Source: Rhodococcus sp. IITR03
GTDB taxonomy: Bacteria > Actinomycetota > Actinomycetes > Mycobacteriales > Mycobacteriaceae
Reading direction: 5' to 3'
Assembly: GCA_001017865.1 (NCBI GenBank)
Contig: LATQ01000136.1
Span: 1-5,839 of the forward strand
Length of the DNA stretch: 5,839 bases
This document shows positions 1-5,501 of this stretch, piece after piece. Within the stretch, counting starts at the first letter, position 1; every line of letters begins with the position of its first letter. Under the pieces are notes generated by a model. It was not told where the DNA came from and made no database searches. It was given only the letters and a program-made list of their open reading frames with translations. The position numbers and the translations under genes were made by a program.

Positions 1-112
1 CAAGAGCCCCTCGAGAGTGGGCAAACCTTATGCAGCCTCGCCCGGCCCGCCCGGGTTACAGCTCAACGTAACTCTCACGAAGTAACTGCACCTACGAACT
101 TAAGGAGACCCT
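1..112. promoter_or_regulatory. Upstream region of the LpqE-like gene
   Basis: No gene start or convincing coding frame is seen here. It holds a small GC hairpin (CCCGG 41-45, CCGGG 51-55, 5-base loop) without a T-run, and the hexamer GTAACT at 68-73 and 82-87 with a related CGAACT at 95-100. The promoter of the lipoprotein gene should lie here, but no clear -35/-10 pair can be named. Confidence 0.35.
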
Positions 113-724
113 GTGGCACCGCCTGCACACCGTCGCCTACACGCCCACCGCATCTCGGCCGCGCATCGTCGCGCCTGGTCGCTCCTCGTTCTCGCATCAA
201 CAGCACTCCTGCTCGTCGCATGCGGGGCAGGGCAGATCACCCAGACCGACACCCAGCAGGCCGCCATCAACGGCACCAACGCCGAACTCGGCGACCTGCT
301 GCTGCGCAATGTGTACTTCAAGGCCGAACCCACCGATCCCGCCGTCCCCCGATACGGACAGGTCACCCTGGCCTTCACCGTCGTCAACCAGTCCTCCGCG
401 CCCGACCGGCTCGTCTCGATCGATTCCCCCGCCGGAGAGTTGACACTCGAGGCCTCCGATCAGGCCCGCGAACTGCTGCCCGGCAGTTCCCTGTCCGCCG
501 GAGAACCCATCGAACAACTCCGACCGACCACGGCACCGGATCGTCCCCTGACGGTGCGCGGCCGATTCCCCGCCGAAGCGATCCGACCCGGCCTGACCCA
601 CCCGGTGACCTTCACCTTCGAACGAGCCGGCACGGTGACCTTCGAGGTGCCCTTCGACGCCTGGACCCCGAACGAACCGCTGCCCACCGAGCGACCGCTC
701 CCACCTCTGCCGGCGAGCCCATGA
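113..724 (+). CDS. lpqE: LpqE-like secreted lipoprotein
   Basis: This is a 203-residue lipoprotein predicted to be anchored to the outer face of the cytoplasmic membrane. The first 36 residues form a signal peptide with an Arg/His-rich n-region and a hydrophobic core (about 22-35), ending in lipobox L34-V-A-C37. The mature part starts CGAGQITQT and contains AINGTNAELGDLLLRNVYF, then a beta-rich domain ending in a GLTHPVTFTFERAG segment and a proline-rich tail (about 185-203). From memory, this order of motifs matches mycobacterial LpqE; the family's function is unknown. Some databases relate it to PCu(A)C copper chaperones, but the mature protein has no Met and only His163, so the usual Met/His copper site is absent. 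The GTG start is chosen because AAGGAG at 102-107 lies 5 bases upstream. In Mycobacterium tuberculosis lpqE lies beside radA; here another lipoprotein follows, so this could be a paralogue or a rearranged locus. Confidence 0.82.
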   Translation: MAPPAHRRLHAHRISAAHRRAWSLLVLASTALLLVACGAGQITQTDTQQAAINGTNAELGDLLLRNVYFKAEPTDPAVPRYGQVTLAFTVVNQSSAPDRLVSIDSPAGELTLEASDQARELLPGSSLSAGEPIEQLRPTTAPDRPLTVRGRFPAEAIRPGLTHPVTFTFERAGTVTFEVPFDAWTPNEPLPTERPLPPLPASP

Positions 725-829
725 TCTCGCGACGATACTGCGCGACACAGCTTCTCGTCCGTGTCGGCGGCATATGCGGATCTGAATCGGTCCGGTTTGT
801 CCTGACTGCACAGGGGTCACTCTCAAAGC

Positions 830-1418
830 ATGAATCCCACCACTCACATCCGTACCATGTTGGTTGCTGCCACCACAGCGATGGCACTGACCGGATGTTC
901 GGCCGCGCCCGACGACTCCGTTCCTACCCCGACCCCCGCCGTCGCCGCGGCCACCGCCACCCATACACCCGGCACCGTCCCGGTCGACACGACGGACAAG
1001 ACCGCACCGGCCGACACCGACGCGGCCCTGACCGTCACCGACATCCGCACCGGCACACACGACAGGTTCGACCGCGTGGTCTACGAACTCGGCGGCCTCG
1101 GCACCCCCGGCTGGCGAAGTCGGCTACGTCGATCGCGCGATCGAGGTCGGCCGCGGCGAGACGGTGCCTGTCGCTGGCGACGCGGTCCTCGAGGTCCGGA
1201 TCAGTGGCTCCGCTTATCCGTTCACCAGCGAGGTCACGCCGTATACCGGCCCTTTCCCGGTCCGCGGGCGAGCAGGCGGCTCGGTCGTCGAGGTCACCGG
1301 CGCGACGATCTTCGAAGGCGCCACCCAGTCCTTCATCGGCCTCGCAGACCCGGGTCTGCCCTTCGCGGTGTACTCCCTCGATGACCCGGCCCGCGTGGTC
1401 ATCGATGTCGCCCGCTGA
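830..1418 (+). CDS. AMIN-like domain lipoprotein, frame broken once near 1115
   Basis: This gene encodes a secreted lipoprotein of about 195 residues once a single frame break is repaired. The signal peptide ends in lipobox L20-T-G-C23. It is followed by a Pro/Thr/Ala-rich linker (about 25-62) and then an AMIN-like beta domain beginning ALTVTDIRTGTHDRFDRVVYELGG and ending in DPARVVIDVAR. Frame 1 runs from the ATG at 830 to the Gly-Trp codons at 1109-1114. The rest of the domain (EVGYVDRAIEVGRGETVPVAG onward) reads in another frame from 1116 to the TGA at 1416-1418. One extra C at 1115, or two missing bases, explains the break. Read as written, frame 1 runs on as an Arg-rich, non-conserved tail to a stop at 1384. 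Related AMIN domains bind cell-envelope polymers, so an envelope role is inferred and no substrate can be named. The gap of 105 bp after the LpqE gene suggests its own promoter. The start has only a weak, distant AGGGG (812-816) upstream. Confidence 0.75.
1109..1118 (+). other. Frameshift site in the AMIN-like lipoprotein gene
   Basis: The conserved frame moves here from GGC-TGG (Gly-Trp, 1109-1114) to GAA-GTC-GGC-TAC (from 1116), leaving C1115 unpaired with either frame. Upstream and downstream halves both read as one AMIN-like domain, so this is a one-base insertion or a two-base deletion, either real or technical. Confidence 0.75.
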
Positions 1419-1705
1419 TACAGGAATGCGCCGAGGAACCCCGGCGCAGCGACAATTGTCTCGACCCACCGGCGCGATAGCACCGACATCGGATGAGCGG
1501 AGTTCTCAACCGGAGCACCGACCGCGGGTTCGTAGGTGAAGGTGAACGTGCACATCCCGGGCTCACTTGTGGTCAGCGCCGGGTGCACACGCAGCTCCGC
1601 TACCTCGGTGACCTGCCGATCGTGCAGGGCTGCTGCTGCCCGCCCGAGCGCGTCCTGGGACGACAGATGGCATGGAAGACGCAGAGTGAACCGGCGGGTG
1701 CTCAT
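1214..1705 (-). CDS. Hypothetical protein, 3' end overlapping the AMIN-like gene
   Basis: I do not recognise this 163-residue reading frame. It starts MSTRRFTLRLPCHLSSQDAL and includes an alternating segment MCTFTFTYEP (about 51-60) that looks like a beta strand, then RRWVETIVAAPGFLGAFLYQ (about 78-97). No signal peptide or membrane helix is evident. The first 95 or so codons lie outside any other gene and have GC-rich third positions (about three quarters G or C by hand count), which supports coding. The last 68 or so codons are antisense to the conserved end of the lipoprotein gene and look like poor protein (TSMTTRAGSSREYTAKGRPG). The true gene may therefore end sooner if a base was lost or gained nearby: another frame reaches a TGA at 1399-1401, which would leave about 20 bp of overlap. 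The ATG has no strong ribosome-binding site; GGCAGG touches the start codon. The first part is moderately credible and the C-terminus is doubtful. Confidence 0.45.
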   Translation of the reverse strand: MSTRRFTLRLPCHLSSQDALGRAAAALHDRQVTEVAELRVHPALTTSEPGMCTFTFTYEPAVGAPVENSAHPMSVLSRRWVETIVAAPGFLGAFLYQRATSMTTRAGSSREYTAKGRPGSARPMKDWVAPSKIVAPVTSTTEPPARPRTGKGPVYGVTSLVNG

Positions 1706-1793
1706 CCTGCCAGGATAGGAACCCTCCGGCTGCAGAGGTATGACGGCACCGGACGCTCGCCATTCCTACCAACCACAACATCGAATCGTCGCA

Positions 1794-1817
1794 GCCCGCG
1801 GACGGTTGACCGCGGGC
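1794..1817 (-). terminator. Perfect GC-rich hairpin, possible second terminator
   Basis: GCCCGCGG (1794-1801) and CCGCGGGC (1810-1817) form a perfect 8-bp stem around an 8-base loop. No T-run follows on either strand, so it is not a classical intrinsic terminator, although U-tail-less hairpins are proposed terminators in actinobacteria. It lies about 100 bases past the stop of the helical-protein gene, behind a closer hairpin. It could also act in the leader of the gene starting at 1705. Confidence 0.35.
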
Positions 1818-1874
1818 ACGGCGAGCACCTGCGGGGCGTGAACGAACTATGTCGAGAGCCCCTGCGTCCAGGTT

Positions 1875-1898
1875 GGACGGACAGTAATGTCCTCGTCC
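1875..1898 (-). terminator. Hairpin just after the molybdoenzyme operon
   Basis: Bases 1875-1883 (GGACGGACA) pair with 1888-1898 (TGTCCTCGTCC) in a 9-bp stem with a two-base bulge near 1893-1894, closed by a four-base loop. On the minus strand the hairpin begins about 16 bases after the TGA of the helical-protein gene, which is the right place for the end of the leftward operon transcript. No U-rich tail follows. Termination is inferred from position and stem strength. Confidence 0.5.
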
Positions 1899-1913
1899 GC
1901 ACCTGTCGGTGGT

Positions 1914-2402
1914 TCAGTCGGTGACCAGGGCTTGAGCTGCAATTTCCTTCAGTTTGGCGTTGGCCCACCGCAATTGCCGCAACGTTTGAGGATGGCAGCG
2001 TTTCGTGGCGGCGAGCAGCTCCCGGTCACCGAGCGCCTGGGCGGTCTGGGCCAGGATCTCCCAGTCCAGCGAAACCCCGGCAGCCTTGCGGTGGATCTCG
2101 CGCAGGTCTCGCAGCAGCAACAACGCCGGTGCGTGATGCCGGCCGAGCAGTTCGCTGCCTTTTTGCCGCACCTTCGCGAGCATGGTGGGGTCGTGGTCGG
2201 GTTCGGCATCGAGATCGAGGTCGTAATCGCGTCCTACCCGGGCGAGTTCGCGTACGTGGTGCTGTGACCATCCGGCGATGTCGCGGGCGACATGGAAGAT
2301 CTCGTGGTCGACCTTATGCCGATCGGAGACCTGCAACAACTCGCCGGCCAGATCGTTCTCCGAGCGGTGCAACTCCTCGATCGCCAAGGCCAGCTTGTTC
2401 AC
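1914..2402 (-). CDS. His-rich all-helical protein coupled to the molybdoenzyme
   Basis: This 162-residue protein is predicted to be almost entirely alpha-helical and cytosolic, with no signal peptide or membrane segment. Helices are suggested at about 3-25, 29-56, 73-105 and 115-160, so a four-helix bundle is likely. It has 11 His (12, 29, 33, 37, 48, 49, 70, 89, 90, 104, 137) and many Glu/Asp, including E9, E10, E15, E21 and E34, but no clear CxxC or heme motif; the only Cys is C136. The GTG start overlaps the oxidoreductase stop as GTGA, with GGAGG within 2408-2413 as ribosome-binding site, so the two proteins are made together. I recall similar unnamed proteins beside related oxidoreductases in other actinobacteria. 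Possible roles are a ferritin- or hemerythrin-like metal protein, a dedicated maturation chaperone comparable in role to TorD/NarJ, or a small electron-transfer subunit. The sequence does not decide between them. Confidence 0.85.
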   Translation of the reverse strand: MNKLALAIEELHRSENDLAGELLQVSDRHKVDHEIFHVARDIAGWSQHHVRELARVGRDYDLDLDAEPDHDPTMLAKVRQKGSELLGRHHAPALLLLRDLREIHRKAAGVSLDWEILAQTAQALGDRELLAATKRCHPQTLRQLRWANAKLKEIAAQALVTD

Positions 2403-4865
2403 CGCGCACCTCCACGAGGATCGGGGAGTTCTTCGGTGGTGGTCGCGTCCGGACCGCCGACGGTCTCGGGCACGTCGGCGATGACCGGTTTCGACGCGGT
2501 CGTCGTCGGCGCCGCCGACGCAGTGCCGTCCGCGGCGCGGATGCGTTCGAGTCGGGCGGCGCCGCCTTTGAACAGGGGTTGTTTCGAGGCCGGGTCCCAG
2601 TCGGTAAGTGTGAGTTCGTTCGCGGCCCGCCCGTCCTTGCCGCCCGGTTCGTGTCCGGCGGTGGTGTCCCAGTAGCCGTAGTGGAAGGGCAGGAACACCA
2701 CGCCTGGGCGGATGCCGCTGATCCGCAGTTTCGCCTCCACCCGGCCGCGGGGGTGGTGATGCGCAACAGGTCCCCTTCGGACCAGCCGTGCCGGTGCGCG
2801 TCGGATTCGGACATCTCCACCCACACCTCGGGGGCGGCCTGCTGCAGTTGCGGGGCCCGTCCGGTCTTGGTGCGGGTGTGGAAGTGGTACAGGGTGCGGC
2901 CGGTGGTCAGGAAATAGGGATACTCGTCGGTCACCGTCTCGTGTGGCGGCAGGTGTTCGCCGGCCTTGATGATCGCTTTGCCGTACGGGTTCATCGCCTT
3001 GTATTCGGTCGGTTCGAGCGGCGCGCCGGTGACCATGTCCCGGCCGTAGCTCTCGCAGTAGTCCGGAGCGGACCAGAACTGTCCGCCCTCGTAGAGACGT
3101 TCGGTGCCGTCGGGATGGTCGTCGTTGCACGGCCATTGGATGCCGCTGCCGCCGCGCAGCTTGTCGTAGGTGATGCCGGTGTAGTCACAGGGCCGGCCGG
3201 CCGTGCATTGCTTCCAGCCTTCGAAGGCCTCCTCCGGGGTGGACCATTTCACCAGCGGGGCACCGTCCTTGTCCTTCAGGCCCAGCCGGTGGGCGTAGTC
3301 GATGAAGATGTCGAGATCGGGCCGGGCCTGCCCTGGGGGCTCGATCGCCTTTTCCGACAGGTGCACCGTCCGATCGACGTTGGTGAACGTCCCGGTCTTC
3401 TCCCCCCACGTCGCAGCGGGCAGCACGACATCGGCCAGTTGCGCGGTCTCCGACAGGAAGATGTCTTGGACCACCAGAAACAGCCGATCCTGCGTGAGGA
3501 TCTTGCGGATGCGGTCGAGTTCGGGCAACGACACTGCCGGATTGGTGCCGTTGACGTAGAGGAACCGGATCGAGCCGTCCTCGACATAGCGCATCATCTG
3601 CATCAGATGCGTCGGGGCGGTGTAGTGCGGGATCCGCATCGGATCGATATTCCACACCCGCGCCAGTTCCTCGATGTGGGAATCGTTGGCCCAGTTCCGA
3701 AAGGCCGGTAGATCCCCGTCGGCCCCGCATTCGCGGGTGTTCTGGGCGGTGGGTTGCCCGTTCATCTGCAACACCCCACAACCCGGTTTGCCGAGCATGC
3801 CCCGCACCAGATGAATGTTGTTGACCTGCACCGCAGCCGAGGTCGCCTGATGGGACTGGTAGAAACCTTGCAGCACCGTCGACAGCAGCCGCTCGGAGGT
3901 ACCCAGCAGACGCGCGGCAGCCCGCAGATCCTCGACCGGCACATCGCACACCTCGGCGGCTTTGTCGACCGGATAGTCCTCGAGTTGGCTCTGCAGTTCG
4001 GCGAACCCGACGGTGTGGGCCTCGAGATAGTCCCGGTCGATCCACTCGTTGCGCACGATCTCGTGCAGCAGACCGTTCATGAGCATCACGTTCGTGCCGG
4101 GCCGGGGCGCCAGATGCACCGTCGCCGCCCGCGCCACCGGGGTCCGGCGCGGATCCACACAGATCAGCGCCGGTGGATTCGGCCCGGCGAGCCGGTCGAG
4201 GATGCGCATCCACAACACCGTCTGCGTCTCGGCCATGTTGTGCCCGTACAGGGCGATGACATCGGCGTGGTCGATATCGGTGTAGGAGCCGGGCTGCCCA
4301 TCACAGGCGAACGACTCCTTGAGCGCCGCGGCGGCCGTCGCCGTACACAGACGGGTATTGCCGTCCATGTGGTTGGTGCCGATGCCACCATGGCCGATCA
4401 ACGCGAGGGTGTAGTACTCCTCGAGGAACAACTGCCCGGTGGTGTAGAAACCGATCGAACTCGGTCCGCGTTCGTCGAGCAGCTGCTTGGTGCGACCGGC
4501 AACAGCTCCATCGCCGTATCCCAATCCGTTTCCACCAGCTTGCCCCGGCGCCGGATCAGCGGTGCCGTGAGCCGATCCGGTGAATGATTGGCTTGCCAGC
4601 CGAACAGATCCTTCGGATCGAGCCGGCCGTGGTTGACCCGATCGGCGGCGCGGCCGCGCACCCCCACCATCCGGCCGTCCTTGACGGCGATGTCCAATCC
4701 GTCGCCGTTGGAATGCAGGATCGTCGCCGACTGTACCCATCGGTCGACGTCACCTTCGGTCAACCCGTCGGCGAGAAAGGAATCGACCCGCGTCGGCCAC
4801 ACCTCCCCCGGACCGTACGGGGTGCGGGTGCCCCATGGATTTCCGATGCGGTCCGTAGACGTCAT
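2399..4865 (-). CDS. Molybdopterin oxidoreductase lacking Fe-S cysteines, two frameshifts
   Basis: This is a large-subunit-type enzyme of the DMSO reductase/assimilatory nitrate reductase superfamily, expected to carry a bis-pterin molybdenum cofactor in the cytoplasm; no Tat or Sec signal is seen. Rebuilt across two breaks it has about 822 residues: 4865-4506, 4503-2752, then 2749-2399. Residues 40-120 form the N-terminal domain, where the four Fe-S cysteines are replaced by T48, H51, D55 and D83. DGNTRLCTATA (168-178) supplies C174, the predicted Mo ligand, and is followed by SYTDIDHADVIALYGHN and ICVDPRRTPVA. GTFTNVDRTVHLSEKA lies mid-protein. LTTGRTLYHFHTRTKTGRAPQL (from 653) to PFHYGYW (727-733) is the cofactor-binding C-terminal domain, and a Thr/Ala/Pro-rich tail ends the protein. 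ATG 4865 is preferred over an upstream TTG (4934), which would add a basic, non-conserved extension. It shares a promoter region with a divergent MarR gene. The substrate is unknown; nitrate, formate or another small molecule is possible. Confidence 0.88.
2408..2413 (-). promoter_or_regulatory. Ribosome-binding site inside the oxidoreductase gene
   Basis: GGAGGT on the minus strand encodes the Gly-Gly near the end of the oxidoreductase and sits 5 bases before the GTG at 2402. It fixes the start of the helical-protein gene and implies translational coupling through the GTGA stop-start overlap. Confidence 0.75.
2749..2753 (-). other. Frameshift in a G/C run of the oxidoreductase gene
   Basis: The plus strand shows five G here. 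One more would join RITTP to RGRVEAKLRISGI in a single frame. Both sides are typical cofactor-binding domain sequence. Loss of one base from a homopolymer points to a sequencing error or slippage. Confidence 0.8.
4503..4508 (-). other. Frameshift in the N-terminal part of the oxidoreductase gene
   Basis: On the minus strand the conserved frame runs TDWDTAME (ending at 4506) and resumes VAGRTKQLLDERG from 4503, leaving the two bases at 4505-4504. One missing base there would restore a single codon and the full frame. The alternatives on both sides (PVAPSSC and NGLGYGDGA) do not look like the family. Confidence 0.78.
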
Positions 4866-4928
4866 GTTCTCGGCGGTACCCCCGGCCGGGGCACGTAAAC
4901 GTCGCCCTGGGGTGAATTCTTTGCGCGG

Positions 4929-4946
4929 ATACAATGGTTGTCGTAT
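4929..4946. promoter_or_regulatory. Imperfect 18-bp dyad, candidate MarR operator
   Basis: ATACAATGGTTGTCGTAT has outer arms ATAC/GTAT plus further matching positions inside. It also overlaps CAAT-N9-ATTG (4932-4948) and ACAA-N3-TTGT (4931-4941). AT-rich dyads of this length in a GC-rich divergent promoter region are typical sites for MarR-family dimers. It lies 28 bp before the MarR start and 64 bp from the oxidoreductase start. A loose promoter for the MarR gene (TTGCGC at 4921-4926 with TATTGC at 4944-4949) would straddle it, which fits repression. Binding is inferred. Confidence 0.42.
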
Positions 4947-4959
4947 TGCAGGGACTGAC

Positions 4960-4964
4960 GGAAG
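4960..4964 (+). promoter_or_regulatory. Ribosome-binding site deciding the MarR start
   Basis: GGAAG touches the upstream ATG at 4965 directly, which is too close to serve it, but lies 9 bases before the ATG at 4974. This favours 4974 as the start. Confidence 0.5.
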
Positions 4965-4973
4965 ATGACGCCC

Positions 4974-5480
4974 ATGGACGCTCCGCCTCGCTCTTCTCCC
5001 CGACGCTCAAAGAAGTTCGATCGGCAGGTCGAGGCGGTGATGTCGGCGTCGCGCGCACTGGTGGGGATTGTGGCAGCGTCGGTTTCCGAAGTGGAGGACC
5101 GGGTCAGCATCCCGCAGTTGCGCGTTCTCGTGCTGGTGGGCACCCGGGGCCCGCTCAGTCTCGCGGTCGTAGCGGACGAGCTCGGAGTCGATCCTTCCAA
5201 TGCGAGTCGAACGGTGGACAAGCTGATCAAGCTGGGGTTGCTGGATCGACGTGATGCTCCGGAGGATCGCCGTAAACTCGCCTTGACGCTCACGCCGTCA
5301 GGTACCGATCTCGTACAGACCGTCACAGACCATCGCCGTGATGCCATCGCCGCGGTATTGAAGAGGTTGAGTGCCTCGCAGCGCGACGACCTCGCGGCCG
5401 CCTTCGATGTCTTCGCCGACGCCGCCGGCGAGCCGGCCACCGAGGATGCGCTCACGTTGTTATGGCCGATCCATCCGTGA
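4974..5480 (+). CDS. MarR-family transcriptional regulator
   Basis: This is a 168-residue winged-helix DNA-binding protein, the usual length for MarR dimers. A basic N-terminal stretch (5-14) is followed by a dimerisation helix (about 15-44). The helix-turn-helix covers about 62-86 (SLAVVADELGVDPSNASRTVDKLIK), and the wing is LDRRDAPEDRRKLALTLTPSG with the family's D98-R99-R100 signature. C-terminal helices complete the dimer interface. There is no cysteine, so a thiol-redox mechanism like that of OhrR is excluded and ligand control is more likely. The gene is divergent from the oxidoreductase operon and separated from it by 108 bp that contain an imperfect dyad, so it probably controls itself and perhaps that operon. 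An ATG at 4965 would add three residues. Its 3' end faces the SDR gene with 21 bp between stops. The regulator type is well supported; its target and ligand are not known. Confidence 0.9.
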   Translation: MDAPPRSSPRRSKKFDRQVEAVMSASRALVGIVAASVSEVEDRVSIPQLRVLVLVGTRGPLSLAVVADELGVDPSNASRTVDKLIKLGLLDRRDAPEDRRKLALTLTPSGTDLVQTVTDHRRDAIAAVLKRLSASQRDDLAAAFDVFADAAGEPATEDALTLLWPIHP

Positions 5481-5501
5481 CCGGGTGCCATGGCCGGGAG
5501 C

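Larger units (their letters stand above)
1706..1913. other. Gene-free stretch between two minus-strand genes
   Basis: This is the longest stretch without a convincing gene. The translations crossing it on both strands are Arg/Ser/Pro-rich and look like shadows. It holds two GC-rich hairpins (1794-1817 and 1875-1898), and should also hold the promoter of the minus-strand hypothetical gene that starts at 1705. No clear -35/-10 pair stands out. Confidence 0.5.

Noticed and set aside
41..55. GC hairpin at the left edge as an intrinsic terminator
   Set aside because: The stem is only about 5 bp, no T-run follows, and no gene end is visible inside the window to the left.
197..1060. Minus-strand open frame of 287 codons opposite both lipoprotein genes
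   Set aside because: The Gly/Arg-rich translation without recognisable domain lies opposite clear lipoprotein codons.
220..1539. Long open frame of 439 codons on the plus strand
   Set aside because: It overlaps two better-supported lipoprotein genes in another frame, and its translation is mostly Arg/Pro/Ser/His, typical of a shadow frame in GC-rich DNA.
2520..2560. Possible repeat array in the GCC/GCG-rich tail of the oxidoreductase
   Set aside because: It is explained by Ala/Thr/Arg codons in a low-complexity protein tail, with no regular unit or spacing.
2788..3711. Plus-strand open frame of 307 codons opposite the oxidoreductase
   Set aside because: It is antisense to highly conserved oxidoreductase sequence and has no family-like motif; the same holds for 3754-4587 on the same strand.
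3185..4213. Minus-strand open frame of 342 codons within the oxidoreductase gene
   Set aside because: It is in a different frame from the conserved enzyme and is rich in Arg/Gly/Ala/Ser, so it is a shadow.
2399..4865. The oxidoreductase as a decayed pseudogene split into three genes
   Set aside because: Each break needs one base, all parts remain conserved, and the stop-start coupling with the next gene is intact, so error or a recent mutation is more likely than decay.
4866..4934. N-terminal extension of the oxidoreductase from a TTG at 4934
   Set aside because: The added 23 residues are basic and not family-like, would overlap the candidate operator, and have no good ribosome-binding site. 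The ATG at 4865 gives the expected N-terminus.
5481..5501. Shared bidirectional terminator between the MarR and SDR genes
   Set aside because: The 21-bp gap contains only GCCATGGC, a palindrome without a loop, so no usable stem-loop is seen.
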